Shown: piece after piece, positions 38,001-46,886 of the stretch | How positions within the stretch are numbered: the first letter of the stretch is position 1 | Layout of the letters: each line of letters opens with the position of its first letter | NCBI RefSeq assembly: GCF_008312935.1 | Contig: NZ_VSZO01000002.1 | Location: forward strand, 1 to 64,000 | DNA length: 64,000 nt | Reading direction: 5' to 3' | Source: Roseiconus lacunae | GTDB lineage: Bacteria > Planctomycetota > Planctomycetia > Pirellulales > Pirellulaceae | Notes under the pieces: model-generated | Databases searched by the model: none | Seen by the model: only the letters and a program-made list of their open reading frames with translations | Told to the model about the DNA's origin: nothing | Translations under genes and position numbers: made by a program

Positions 38001-38808
38001 TCATTTTTTCCCAACCCGGAAGCGCTGGATCGGGAGCATGTACGGTGACGAAATTTTGGCGACGATCGACTTGGACGATCGTCCCTTTCATGGGAGCCAC
38101 GTTCATCTGGAACGTCACTTCGTTCCCGTTGTTACGGGTCGTCATCGGAATGTCACTTCCGGCCGCCTGCTTCAAATCGCGTTCGAATTCTCGCCAGGAA
38201 ATATTTTCCAGTCGCAACGTCAACGGAGTACTAACCGAAGCGGATGTTTGTTGAATCGCACCGGCGACCATCTGCTTCACTTGACCCGCGATGGTTGCCT
38301 GGGTTGCCGGAGGTGCCATCACGACCAGTTGCCCGCTCTTGGGATCCGGGGCAATCGTAACACCGGGGGTGCCTTGAAACCGCAGGTTCAACGCCGTCGC
38401 GATGGCCTGTGCGTGAACCGGTGGGACGGACAGTTTTCGAAGCTGGGGCGCTTGACTGGTCGTCGCACCGATGGTCGGATTCGGCGCCACCGAAGTCGCG
38501 GACACCGGTCGAATCGAAGCGTTCGGCATTTGCGACGCGTTCGCTTGGGCATAGCTACCCGCGTTTGCCATCGCCGGCATCCGGAACGGAGCCGTTGACG
38601 CTCCACCGGGCACATTCGGGTTGCCGTTGCCTGCCGCAGAAGGCATCGTCTGACCGACCGCCGTCGGGGCGCAACATGCCGCAGCCACCACGAGCGTGCT
38701 GAGCTTGGCCGCGACGAGAGTTCTCGTCCGACCGGTCACCGGAGTGATCAACTGCAGCAGGCGAGTGCGGCAGCTATCGGAGTTCGCGTGAGGGTGCACG
38801 GGTAACAC
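35035..38808 (-). CDS. Secretin (GspD/PilQ-like), unusually long
   Basis: 1257 residues, against about 650-750 for most GspD proteins. N-terminal signal-like region ('TLVVAAACCAPTAVGQ'). Several N0/N1-type repeats ('KVVSLQHADANAVSELLTQLY', 'LRVFRLQNASAVDAQETI', 'MELRVFQLQNAIAEDLATT', 'KVFTVENGDASQLTAALEQLF') span about 250-750. The C-terminal secretin gate is clear: 'AEVNLNDQFEIGTELG', 'STPKLMTADNTIARIEVG', 'VYSGQTVIVGGLIQ' and 'RMPILSNIPIVGNLF'. A Pro/Gly-rich tail follows. It forms the outer-membrane pore of a type II secretion or type IV pilus system, but no other parts of such a system are in the window. Confidence 0.92.
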   Translation of the reverse strand: MLPVHPHANSDSCRTRLLQLITPVTGRTRTLVAAKLSTLVVAAACCAPTAVGQTMPSAAGNGNPNVPGGASTAPFRMPAMANAGSYAQANASQMPNASIRPVSATSVAPNPTIGATTSQAPQLRKLSVPPVHAQAIATALNLRFQGTPGVTIAPDPKSGQLVVMAPPATQATIAGQVKQMVAGAIQQTSASVSTPLTLRLENISWREFERDLKQAAGSDIPMTTRNNGNEVTFQMNVAPMKGTIVQVDRRQNFVTVHAPDPALPGWEKMIQALDRVPHRYDDVTKVHRLEDAEMAPVQRTMRLLKALRNDPLPEAPASVFANAVLQADQSADPAAQPAGDGGEVADGEEGGGPLGDVQIEYVPELGQIIVKGTTRDVQRVMELIQEIESKAELTQPDSKVVSLQHADANAVSELLTQLYEDVLSSRQGDVSITSLDNPNALLLIGRTEAIASLEELIAKIDQPIDPSSRLRVFRLQNASAVDAQETIRDFFTDRPGSEEDVRPGLGTRVRVSADYRTNSLIVSAAPRDMTEVTRLINELDVEKTTAKMELRVFQLQNAIAEDLATTLQDAFTGGDVTASEDATAPSASLTIVSVDSDERKVVESGILSGATITAETAGNSIVVRAPASSMPLIAELIRQLDRAPGIDSLVKVFTVENGDASQLTAALEQLFGSDASNTGTGVGAANLAGLPASTAAQESSLVPLRFSTDIRTNSIVASGSASDLEVVESILIRLDSEGFAERITEVIWLKNNNAIDVAAAITNYVSTRLQSQTQIQQFQQGLSAYDLLDRDIIAVAEEYSNSILLSVSPRLYEEVRSLIDRLDRRRPMVLIKVVMAEVNLNDQFEIGTELGLQDSLAFSRDQAVSDIFGSRATGASGFNFNNAGVANVNDVNRENIVGGAVSTFGLGQTNPSIGYGGFVLNAASESVSLLFRTLQDAGRAQIISTPKLMTADNTIARIEVGREIARFRGNTVSGNGVISPEIEDIQVGLIMEILPRIGRDGTIALNLDVTRSDRDQGTGTLVPTGVDGETVLIEDIINTTAQVTLSVYSGQTVIVGGLIQKIRANQSRRMPILSNIPIVGNLFKYDYEAETRNELLIVMTPMLVTSDQDLEYIKQTESSRMSWCLADVVEAHGDVGLSGGYGLWGPAIGPTIYPDVQPTIDGEMVVGDVPAGLVPDRSRDLEAELADPNGNLPVPGGPVITPAPGIAPPAMLQEESVLSPADETVLPGPVINQQSFTTPNGNGQGEQTLPASWINGK

Positions 38809-39226
38809 CTATGTTCGTATGGGTCAATTCAACAATCTGCGGAGCTCCAAGAGCGCTTCCTCCGCCCATCAGGACTGATCGTCGCTGCCCTTGCATTCCC
38901 TACAGTCAAACTGACCTCGATAACGACGACGAATCGTTCAAACAGCTACCAAACCTACAACACATACCGGCCACAAAGGTTCGGAAGAATGGGCAAACTG
39001 TAACGCCTGTCGAGACGATGAAGCCCTGATGCCGTGCCGCGTTTCATCGCTAAAGAACGCTCGAAAGTTTCACGAACTTGCGAGCAGAGAACGCGATCGA
39101 TCCTCTTGTCCGGCTAGATCAGACGTCTGTGAGCGGTTGATCAGCCGACAGACGCCACGCCGGTGGTTGGACGGAAATCGTGGCGACGCCCTGCGGCCAA
39201 TGCTCATTTCAGTTGTTGACGAAACA
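38809..39226. other. Intergenic region upstream of secretin
   Basis: 418 bases from the secretin start to the 3' end of the DUF6882-like gene. It should contain the secretin promoter. I see no clear sigma-54 motif, hairpin or protein-like ORF. Confidence 0.4.
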
Positions 39227-39796
39227 CTATTCGCTGGGCTTGCTGATCCTGACTTCGCCGAACGTCATAAACACAAATGACTGTCCCGCCGGGCCGCGAT
39301 AGGCGCCTTCTGCCCCACAAAGTTTGACCGCAAGTGCGGCCATCGCCCACGCGTCGTCTTCGGTTCCTGTCCATTTACGCGTTGTCAGTTTGTCGATTCC
39401 GTGTTCTTCGCCGTAGTCCTTCACCTTTCGGGAATGCGTTTTCAACGGGTCAACGATCGACGGGTTGTCCCAAGCCCATAGCCATGAATGATCGTTGGCA
39501 CTGAACGAACCGATAATCTGCGCAGGGGCCACTGCGGTCGTTCCGTCGGCATTGGAAAACACAAGGTTGCCGTCTTCCTGGTCGATGTTCCATCGGTCGA
39601 ACGTTCCCAATCCCCATGCTTTGTGGGCTTCCGTTTTTAGTTGCAATTCCAGCATACTGGCATCAAGCAACGATTGAAAATCATCGGATTCGATCGAAGA
39701 CATTTGGGGCTCCTGCAAATGCTGGGAATTGCCGCAACCGTTCGTCGTGATGACAACCAATGCGAGGCAAATCGAACTGAATGAGTTGTAGGTCAT
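39227..39796 (-). CDS. DUF6882-like lipoprotein
   Basis: 189 residues with a short signal sequence and lipobox-like 'TTNGC' near residue 21. The mature domain has the pattern 'QIIGSFSANDHSWLWAWDNPSI' followed by 'DDAWAMAALAVKLCGAEGAYRG', which recalls the DUF6882 family (Trp-rich 'W.WAW.N'). Function unknown. It is divergent from guaD with a 175-base shared upstream region. Confidence 0.75.
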   Translation of the reverse strand: MTYNSFSSICLALVVITTNGCGNSQHLQEPQMSSIESDDFQSLLDASMLELQLKTEAHKAWGLGTFDRWNIDQEDGNLVFSNADGTTAVAPAQIIGSFSANDHSWLWAWDNPSIVDPLKTHSRKVKDYGEEHGIDKLTTRKWTGTEDDAWAMAALAVKLCGAEGAYRGPAGQSFVFMTFGEVRISKPSE

Positions 39797-39971
39797 GACC
39801 TTTCACTGACGACATTGGCAATAATGGATTGGTGAGCAATCCAACATAACACATTTACGAACCGTCCCTGCGTTTGGCACATTCAATTGTCCGACGTCGA
39901 ATGTAGCCATCGTCGCGATCAATCGACTCGAAAGAAGCCCACACATCTTGCTGCCCAGGTAATTGAACGGC

Positions 39972-41249
39972 ATGGCGTCTACGAAAACCACGGTCGGCGG
40001 ACAGATTCTTCGCTGCCGAGCCGATCGTTCCTGCTCGCTACAACCGGGAGTGATCGAGCTAACCGACGAAACGATCACGGACATCCAGTTCGGTTCCATA
40101 CCAACGACGGTCGATTTCGGAGACGAAAACACCTTAGTCACGCCCGGACTAATCGACACTCATCTTCACTTACCGCAGTTCGATTCCATCGGGGCATTGG
40201 GAATGCCGTTGCTAGATTGGCTTTCGCAAGTCATTTTTCCGGCGGAAGCGAAATGGAATGATCTGGACTACGCTCGAAAAATGATCAAGCGTGTCATTGA
40301 ACAATGTGTCTCTGTCGGGACGACCGGCGTTTGTGCATATTCGACGTCTTCCTATCAAGCCACGATCGCTGCCTTGGAGATGTTTTCGGAGGCTGGGATC
40401 CGAGGCGTGATCGGACAATCATTGATGGACCGTGGCGGTCCCGACGAATTGACCATTCCAACCGATCGCTTGATCGACGAAGTTCAATCGGCGCTTCAAT
40501 TGTTTCCTTCCGATAGACGAATGGCGACCGCAGTCACTCCCCGATTCGCGCTTTCGTGTACCGAAAAAACGATGCGTTCGGTCGCCCATCTTGCGAAAGA
40601 GTTCCGAGCAACCATCCAAACTCATCTCGCCGAAACCCGCCGGGAATGCCAAGTCATCTCGGATCACTTCGATGGGATGGAATACACCGGGGTTTACGAA
40701 ACAATGGGTCTAGTGACCGAGCGTAGCGTATTCGGTCACGGGATCTACCTCGATCAAACGGCAATAGGACGTTTGCGAAATGCGAATGCGGTGATCGCCC
40801 ATTGTCCGACCGCGAACTCGTTTTTGGGAAGCGGTGTGATGAACCGCCATGATCATCTTTCCCGTCAGGTCCGCCTCTCTCTCGGAAGTGACATCGGCGC
40901 CGGTTTTGAACGGTCGATGGTTCGTGTCGGCCGGGCCATGATCGAAGCCGCGATCGCAAAACAATTTCAATCGGACGCATTTGATTCGACCGGGTCTGTT
41001 GACTTTAGTTGCGTCCCCAAGGCATCGGAAGCTTGGTACCAAATCACGGCCGGCAACGCGGAAGCGATGGGGTGGGCCGAAGCGGGACGTATTCAGGTCG
41101 GACATCCTGCCGACCTAGTCGTGATCCACCCGACGATTCCTTGGCGTGATTCCGGCGATGCCTTGTCAACGGTCATGTTCGCCTGGGACGACCGCTGGAT
41201 AAGGCAAACGATCCTTCGTGGCGTTGTCGTCGATCTCTCGCCAATCTAA
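39972..41249 (+). CDS. guaD: Guanine deaminase
   Basis: 425 residues from the ATG at 39972 (TTG at 39963 is an alternative). The amidohydrolase metal site is present: 'LIDTHLHLPQFDSIGALGM' with His64 and His66, 'TIQTHLAETRREC', 'VFGHGIYLD' and 'LGSDIGAGFERS'. 'IAHCPTANSFLGSGVM' is typical for GuaD. It turns guanine into xanthine plus ammonia in purine salvage and breakdown. No other purine genes are near, so it is probably expressed alone. Confidence 0.9.
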   Translation: MASTKTTVGGQILRCRADRSCSLQPGVIELTDETITDIQFGSIPTTVDFGDENTLVTPGLIDTHLHLPQFDSIGALGMPLLDWLSQVIFPAEAKWNDLDYARKMIKRVIEQCVSVGTTGVCAYSTSSYQATIAALEMFSEAGIRGVIGQSLMDRGGPDELTIPTDRLIDEVQSALQLFPSDRRMATAVTPRFALSCTEKTMRSVAHLAKEFRATIQTHLAETRRECQVISDHFDGMEYTGVYETMGLVTERSVFGHGIYLDQTAIGRLRNANAVIAHCPTANSFLGSGVMNRHDHLSRQVRLSLGSDIGAGFERSMVRVGRAMIEAAIAKQFQSDAFDSTGSVDFSCVPKASEAWYQITAGNAEAMGWAEAGRIQVGHPADLVVIHPTIPWRDSGDALSTVMFAWDDRWIRQTILRGVVVDLSPI

Positions 41250-41676
41250 CGACTAAGCCACGTTAGCACCCCCGCCCGACCTAGACGCGGAGATTTGGAT
41301 AGATCCCTGGGACGAGCCGGTCGCTGGAAAACCGGTCGACAATGAAATCTGCAGGCTAAAGACAACCGGCTTCCATTTGCTGCCTGTTCTGAATGATGGC
41401 TTTGCTGATCACACTTCGATCAATGGCGGGACAAATCGTCAAATCTGGTTTATGATCATCCAGCCCCAATCCGTTGACCCATCACGTCCGATTTTTCAAC
41501 TGGAACAAAAATCTGTGTCGTGTTCCAGTTTGTTGATTGGGATTTGCCGCATCCCGTTGGCACCGGTCCCAATGCGGCAAACAGTGGGATCGCCCGTCAG
41601 CGGCAGACTTGCGTCTCCGCATACTCAACCAGAACGAAGCACTCGATCACGCTTTTCATCGCACCGGTCGAAGACC
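41250..41676. other. Intergenic region upstream of dinB
   Basis: 427 bases between guaD and dinB. A reading frame fused to dinB is open from 41377, but its sequence has no resemblance to the polymerase family, so I treat it as non-coding. No LexA-like operator is recognised. Confidence 0.4.
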
Positions 41677-42855
41677 ATGATCCTTCATATCGACATGGAC
41701 GCCTTTTACGCGTCGATTGAGCAGCGAGATCGCCCGGAGCTACGAGGGAAGCCCGTAGTCGTCGGGGGCGGGGGCGGTCGTGGCGTGGTAGCGGCCGCCA
41801 GTTACGAAGCACGAGAATACGGCATTCACAGTGCTTTGCCGGGAAGTCGTGCCGTCAAGTTGTGCCCCCACGCGATCTTCGTCCGCGGTCGACATGCCCA
41901 CTACGCAGAGGTGGGCCGCCAAGTCCGCGAGATTTTCACGCGATACACCCCGGTCATCCAACCGCTATCTCTCGACGAAGCCTTTCTCGATGTCTCGGGA
42001 ACGGAACGTTTATTCGGGGACGCCGAAACGATCGGACGACGCATTCAAACGGAAATCGCGACGGAGTTGAATCTACCCTCGAGTGTCGGCGTCGCACCGA
42101 GAAAGTTTATTGCGAAGATTGCCAGTGACTATGGCAAACCCAAGGGCTTTGTCGTCGTCCGTGAAGATCAGATTCATGAGTTTTTAGACCCGTTGCCCGT
42201 CGAACGAGTATGGGGTGTCGGGAAAGTTGGGGCCCAGCGACTCCACCGTTTGGGCTTGCGACGGATCGCCGATATCCGTCGCTATGAAGAAAGCTGGTTC
42301 AAACAAAAGCTCGGTTCGTGGGGCTGTCATTTGTGGCGTCTGGCCAACGGCATCGATTCTCGGGAAGTCGTTTCCGACCGCCGGGCAAAACAAATCAGCC
42401 ACGAGCGAACGTTCTCCGAAGATCAATCCGATTTCGAATTCCTGCATTCGGTTGTTTGTTTCCTGTGCGAACAAACCGCGATGCGACTCAGACGCCACGA
42501 ACGAAAGACGGCAACGATTGGCTTGAAATATCGCCGCGAGGATTTTCAGACGTTCTCCAAATCCAAAGCACTTGAGACACCGATCGATGATACGGCGAGC
42601 ATCATCCGTGTTGCCACCGAACTGTTGCATACCATGCGGCAGACACAACCGCGTCCGGTGCGACTGATCGGTGTTTCACTTTCGTCACTGGTCTCCGGAG
42701 ATACACCGACGCAACTATCGCTGTTTGACAATCCAGACCAAGCGGTCGCGGAGCGCCGTGTCGACAAGGTCGTTGATCAGCTAGCGAAACAGTTGGGACA
42801 AAGCCAAATCTACCGGGCGGGAAGCCATCATTGGCGAAATCGCCCACGTGAATAA
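41677..42855 (+). CDS. dinB: DNA polymerase IV
   Basis: 392 residues from the ATG at 41677, where the canonical Y-family N-terminus begins (MILHIDMDAFYASIEQRD). Catalytic residues are in 'DMDAFYASIEQ' and 'LSLDEAFLDVSGT'. 'SVGVAPRKFIAKIASDYGKP' and helix-hairpin-helix 'VWGVGKVGAQRLHRLGL' follow, then the little-finger domain. Bypasses damaged DNA without proofreading. The frame continues upstream to 41377, but that part is not conserved in the family. Alone on its strand; regulation not visible. Confidence 0.95.
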   Translation: MILHIDMDAFYASIEQRDRPELRGKPVVVGGGGGRGVVAAASYEAREYGIHSALPGSRAVKLCPHAIFVRGRHAHYAEVGRQVREIFTRYTPVIQPLSLDEAFLDVSGTERLFGDAETIGRRIQTEIATELNLPSSVGVAPRKFIAKIASDYGKPKGFVVVREDQIHEFLDPLPVERVWGVGKVGAQRLHRLGLRRIADIRRYEESWFKQKLGSWGCHLWRLANGIDSREVVSDRRAKQISHERTFSEDQSDFEFLHSVVCFLCEQTAMRLRRHERKTATIGLKYRREDFQTFSKSKALETPIDDTASIIRVATELLHTMRQTQPRPVRLIGVSLSSLVSGDTPTQLSLFDNPDQAVAERRVDKVVDQLAKQLGQSQIYRAGSHHWRNRPRE

Positions 42856-42916
42856 TAACGATCGAGACGGTCAATCAATGTCCCGACTCATTTCCCGGCC
42901 TCGCTGGTGGCGGTCC

Positions 42917-42934
42917 GGCAGACTTGATTCTGCC
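42917..42934 (+). terminator. Small hairpin after dinB
   Basis: GGCAGA and TCTGCC form a 6-base stem with a 6-base loop, 62 bases after the dinB stop. There is no T-run. A weak candidate for a transcript end. Confidence 0.25.
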
Positions 42935-43003
42935 TAATAGTGCCCCGCCCAACACACTTTTCTTATCCACTCACCGACCCTGCAGCGGTCAATAGTAATC
43001 TCG

Positions 43004-43849
43004 ATGATGCCGATACAAACTCTGGCGACCGACTTAGATGGTACGTTGATTCCGATCGACGATTCGATACGGCTAAAGAACGCATTGGAAACACTGCGAG
43101 AGACGCTTGCCGTAGAACAACTGGAATTGCTGTATGTCAGCGGCAGATCATGGAAACTTGTTCGGGAAGCGATCGACAAACACAAGCTTCCACTTCCGGA
43201 CGCTGCGATTTGCGATGTCGGAACGACGGTGCTGATCCCGGCAGAAAACGATTCGGATACCGGTGATAACGGCGATTCCGACCGGGAAGGTTCGATCCCA
43301 AACTATCAGATATCGGAAGATTACGCACAGCGACTGCGGCAAATCCTCCGAGGCTGGAAGGCTTCCGATGTGCTCGGACAAATCGATGCCCTCGGCCCCG
43401 CGATTTGGCCACAACCGCAAGATTGCCAGTCAGAATTCAAGATCAGCTTCTTCTTTGAACTCGCCAACCAGGAACATGTTTGCGGCAAAGTCCGCTCCTG
43501 GATCAACGATAGTGGAGCCCCCGTGTCCATCGTTGTAAGCAAACAGATCGACGGTCCACTGGGCTTGATCGACGTACTACCTAAGGGTGTTCACAAAGGA
43601 TTCGCGCTCCGCTGGTGGCTCGAACATCACGACCGACCGCTCGAAGCTGCCGTTTACTGTGGTGATTCCGGCAATGACTCGGCCGCCATGAACTGCGGCG
43701 TCAACGGTGTGGTGGTCGCAAATGCTGATCACCACCTTCGTTCTGCAATGGAAGCCCTAGACTCACCGAGTATTTACTTTGCCGTAGAACCATCGACGGC
43801 GGGTGTGTTAGAAGGCTTGTTGCACTTCTCGGAGATTAGTCTGGCGTAG
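43004..43849 (+). CDS. HAD phosphatase of the sucrose-phosphatase family
   Basis: 281 residues. HAD motifs: 'LATDLDGTLIPIDD' (nucleophile near residue 10), 'LLYVSGRSWKLVRE' (motif II), 'VLPKGVHKGFALRWW' (Lys, motif III) and 'YCGDSGNDSAAM' (motif IV). Cap type C2B and overall layout resemble sucrose-6-phosphate or mannosylfructose/glucosylglycerol-type phosphate phosphatases (S6PP family). It would remove phosphate from a disaccharide phosphate. No sucrose-phosphate synthase is in the window. A GH32-like protein is encoded 118 bases downstream in the same direction. Confidence 0.8.
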   Translation: MMPIQTLATDLDGTLIPIDDSIRLKNALETLRETLAVEQLELLYVSGRSWKLVREAIDKHKLPLPDAAICDVGTTVLIPAENDSDTGDNGDSDREGSIPNYQISEDYAQRLRQILRGWKASDVLGQIDALGPAIWPQPQDCQSEFKISFFFELANQEHVCGKVRSWINDSGAPVSIVVSKQIDGPLGLIDVLPKGVHKGFALRWWLEHHDRPLEAAVYCGDSGNDSAAMNCGVNGVVVANADHHLRSAMEALDSPSIYFAVEPSTAGVLEGLLHFSEISLA

Positions 43850-43967
43850 TGCAGAACGCATCGCTCCGGCAGCTGCTTTTCAGTGGTGTCGAACGCTACA
43901 TCGGATTTCCTGTCTCACGTCGCTCGCTCCCAACTCTCGTCTTGTTCTTCTCACCCGCATTGCATTC

Positions 43968-45533
43968 ATGTACAGCGAAACCACTGGAAGCCGAAAGACT
44001 CTCGGCGACGTCGACATCATCTATCACGAGGGCATTTACCATCTGTTTCACCTGGTCTTGCCTAACCACGACTACATCGCGCACGCGGTAAGCGACGATT
44101 GTTTTCACTGGCGGCGGGTGGAAAATGCGTTGCACATTGGTGATCCCGGTAGCTGGGATGATTCGATGCTGTGGACAATGCATGTTGGACCGGACCCACA
44201 CCATCCTGGGCGTTGGAGGATGTTTTACACCGGATTGTCCCGCCGTGATCATGGCTTGAAACAGCGTTTGGGCATGGCGACGAGCGACAACCTTTACACC
44301 TGGAAAAAATCCAGCGTGCATTGGGTAGATCGCCGATCCGACTTGCCATACGAACTTCCTGGGCGGCCACCCCAGCCGACTTATCAGTTCGATGGAAAAA
44401 GTGCATATCCGGTTGGACCAGACCCACTGTATTACGAATCGTCGATCGACGAAGGTCGGCATTGGGTGTCATGGCGGGACCCGTTTTACTACCGAGACAA
44501 CGACCGCGGATGGTTGCTCTGTGCGGGCCGCGTCAAAGACGGTCCAGTTGTTCGCCGAGGATGCGTGGCGGTGATGGAGGAAACTGCCCCGAACCAGTTC
44601 AGTCCACGTCCGCCGCTGCACCACCCCGGTCTGTACGATGACATCGAAGTACCAAACTTGTTGAACCTTCGCGGTGAGTACTTTCTGATCGGTAGCATTC
44701 GTGAAGATGCGAAGATCCGCTATTGGCATACATCGGAAATCGGCCGCCCGTGGCAAAGCTATGATGACAACGTTTTATTGGCGTCGGGCAACTACGCAGG
44801 AAGAATCTGTCACGATGACAAAGGGGTTTTGCTCTGGTGCTTTTTCACCCCTGGAGACGACGGAGCCGACCGGACGGTTCGCAACCTGATGCCACCGCCG
44901 AAACGGTTGATGTGCGATCCGAATGGACGCTTAAGAGTCGAGTCATTCGAAGGATTTAATGACCGCGTCACCGGTCCGTTAGCGATCAACCGACTTGGCC
45001 CCATGAAGACGGCGCGTCCTGGCGACAGCGTGACCTGTGACGATGGCGTTCTTACACTGAGCAGCTACAGTGGATTCCAAGCTTTCTTATTCAACGACGA
45101 TGCCGATTGCTTTCGGCTCCAAGCTACGATTCGAATGATCGATCAGGGCAAGTGTGGACTCGTTTTTCGAATCAATCGATCGACGCACGACGGCTACTAC
45201 CTTTCACTGGATCTTAAGAAGGGCGTCGCGCAACTGCGAGCTTGGGGAACGGGTGATGAATATAGCGGCGAAACGATGATGCAATTCCAAACGCTCCAGA
45301 GTGGTTTCTGGTACAACCCGGTCGCGGGAACAGCTGAACTGCAATTAATCGCACACGGCAGCTATATCGAATTAACGATCAACGGGCGTGTGATCCTGTC
45401 TCTCGCCGACCAAATCTTCAGTCGTGGTGCCCTGGGAATTTACGCCGAGAGCACCAAACTTGAGGTCAGCAACGTTAAGCTCGATCGCCTAACGTCACCC
45501 GTCCAATCAGACGAACACTTAACAGTCGGATAG
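43968..45533 (+). CDS. GH32-like glycosidase (clan GH-J)
   Basis: 521 residues with no export signal. The five-bladed propeller shows the three acidic positions expected for GH32/GH68: Asp near residue 16 ('GDVDIIYHEGIYHLFHLV'), 'WRDPFYY' (RDP at 170-172) and 'DDIEVPNLL' (Glu227, matching the 'EC' position of GH32 but with Val). A C-terminal beta-sandwich follows (about 350-510). These enzymes cleave or build fructosides. The normal WMNDPNG motif is missing, so the substrate may differ, and a related clan (GH43/GH130) cannot be excluded. Neighbour of the sucrose-phosphatase-like gene. Confidence 0.7.
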   Translation: MYSETTGSRKTLGDVDIIYHEGIYHLFHLVLPNHDYIAHAVSDDCFHWRRVENALHIGDPGSWDDSMLWTMHVGPDPHHPGRWRMFYTGLSRRDHGLKQRLGMATSDNLYTWKKSSVHWVDRRSDLPYELPGRPPQPTYQFDGKSAYPVGPDPLYYESSIDEGRHWVSWRDPFYYRDNDRGWLLCAGRVKDGPVVRRGCVAVMEETAPNQFSPRPPLHHPGLYDDIEVPNLLNLRGEYFLIGSIREDAKIRYWHTSEIGRPWQSYDDNVLLASGNYAGRICHDDKGVLLWCFFTPGDDGADRTVRNLMPPPKRLMCDPNGRLRVESFEGFNDRVTGPLAINRLGPMKTARPGDSVTCDDGVLTLSSYSGFQAFLFNDDADCFRLQATIRMIDQGKCGLVFRINRSTHDGYYLSLDLKKGVAQLRAWGTGDEYSGETMMQFQTLQSGFWYNPVAGTAELQLIAHGSYIELTINGRVILSLADQIFSRGALGIYAESTKLEVSNVKLDRLTSPVQSDEHLTVG

Positions 45534-45574
45534 AAACTGTGATCGACGACAACTCGATCGACCGACCACATTTA

Positions 45575-45769
45575 CTAGCGGCCTAACCAAACGGTAAAGG
45601 CGATGATGATTGTCACGATCGCGAGCACCAGTAGATACGACCATCCGACGATGGCGAACGGCGCTCCCGGTGCCTTCTCGCCCAGCGGTTGCTCTTCCTT
45701 CGGCAGCGGGTCCTTCTTCGGCCGTTGCGTCTTCAGGTTTGGACTCGATTGTGTCACTGACTCTGCCAT
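45575..45769 (-). CDS. Small single-pass membrane protein
   Basis: 64 residues from the ATG at 45769, chosen because AGAGGAG lies just before it. Residues 1-35 are Lys/Pro/Glu-rich and cytoplasmic-looking; one helix (FAIVGWSYLLVLAIVTIIIAFTVWL, about 37-61) ends the protein. Function unknown; tail-anchored proteins of this size often modulate larger complexes. It is convergent with the GH32-like gene. Confidence 0.65.
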   Translation of the reverse strand: MAESVTQSSPNLKTQRPKKDPLPKEEQPLGEKAPGAPFAIVGWSYLLVLAIVTIIIAFTVWLGR

Positions 45770-46415
45770 TTCTAAACTCCTCTGAGTGGAAATTCTGTTT
45801 TGCGGCCAGAGGACTCTCATGGTCATTGTGTTTTGACCATCCTCGGCACGCGGTCACATCAAAATTTGTGACCTCGACGAGCAGCACGTCGATTACAGCG
45901 GTTCAACTTTTGATGAAGAGCATCGGGCTGCCATGATCCAACCGATCTGTTCCGCCGCGATTTGCATACCCAGTTGCTAACTCCGGCGTACAAATCTTGG
46001 GCACGAACAGCTTGCGAATCCTCTGCTCCGAAATCAGATAATCTGCATCCGTCGTGCCAAATCTGTGGCTGGCCGGCGATCGGCCAATGCTGTCGCGCGA
46101 TTTGACCGGGACGCTTCGGCAGCTTTACGACCAGGACGGTCGATTGAAGACCAGACGGGACTCTCGTTGGGGGAATCAGGGGTTTGGGATCATCCACATC
46201 CTACAAAATCGGGGCGCGCACCCATCTATCACAGCCTGAAATGCCAAGCAATTTCCCGGTTGCGTGTTGGCATAGTTGTTGCTTCATGATGATCACCGTC
46301 GCCGAGACGTGATCGCTAGTCCCGCCGTCGGAACCAGGTCGATGACGCGATCGAGGCGAAAGGAGGCTCTTCACTCACCACAGAAACCTCACGACGACCC
46401 TTCAATCGAACCAAT
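45770..46415. other. Intergenic region with sigma-54 promoter
   Basis: 646 bases between two divergent genes. It includes the sigma-54 promoter at 46267 directed at the DUF2383 gene. No convincing ORF lies in the left 450 bases, and nothing else is recognised. Confidence 0.5.
46267..46283 (+). promoter_or_regulatory. Sigma-54 promoter of DUF2383 operon
   Basis: TTGGCATAGTTGTTGCT matches YTGGCAYRNNNNTTGCW at every fixed position, with 10 bases between GG and GC. It lies 133 bases before the DUF2383 ATG; transcription is expected to start near 46295. The inverted pair GAAAT/ATTTC just upstream (46241-46258) is a possible activator site. Confidence 0.7.
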
Positions 46416-46883
46416 ATGAATACTGAAACTGAGAGCAAACTTGACGCGACAACGCTCGAAGCCGCACGTAATCTCGTCCAGGCAAACTTGGACTCCGCAA
46501 AAGGGTTCGACGAAATCTCCGGCGAGGTCGACGATGCCCAGCTGAGCGATTTGTTTAAAAGCATGGCTGAAACGAGAAGCTTGCTGGTCAAAGAACTTCG
46601 AGAGCACATCGCCTACGCTGGAGAAACAGCTCCTACCGAGGGGACTTGGCTGGCCGCGCTACACCGTTCCTGGATCGAGCTTCGTTCGACGATCAGCGGC
46701 GGTGACCCCAAGGTCATCCTGATCGAGGCCGAGCGGGGCGAAGACTATATCAAGCAAGCTTACGAGGATGTGATCAAGCGAACGGCCGGCAGCGCGCTCA
46801 ACGCGGTATTACTTCGGCAGTACGAGACGGTCAAGAAAGGCCATGCGGCGATCCGAACTTTACGCGAAGCAATGGTGGAGTAA
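46416..46883 (+). CDS. DUF2383 (PA2169-like) four-helix protein
   Basis: 155 residues, all helical. It follows the PA2169-family pattern: 'LVQANLDSAKGFDEISGEVDD' then 'ELREHIAYAGETAPTEGTWLAALHRSWIELR' and 'DYIKQAYEDVIKRTAGS'. The family is ferritin-like in fold and linked to stress, but without a known reaction. It is preceded by a sigma-54 promoter and followed three bases later by a phosphodiesterase gene, so the two are one operon. Confidence 0.85.
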   Translation: MNTETESKLDATTLEAARNLVQANLDSAKGFDEISGEVDDAQLSDLFKSMAETRSLLVKELREHIAYAGETAPTEGTWLAALHRSWIELRSTISGGDPKVILIEAERGEDYIKQAYEDVIKRTAGSALNAVLLRQYETVKKGHAAIRTLREAMVE

Positions 46884-46886
46884 AAC

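Noticed and set aside
39870-39890. Sigma-54-like TTGGCACA before guaD
   Set aside because: The -12 GC is not at the required 10-base distance (ATTGT instead of TTGC).
41377-41676. N-terminal extension of dinB by 100 residues
   Set aside because: Unlike Y-family proteins; the canonical N-terminus begins at 41677.
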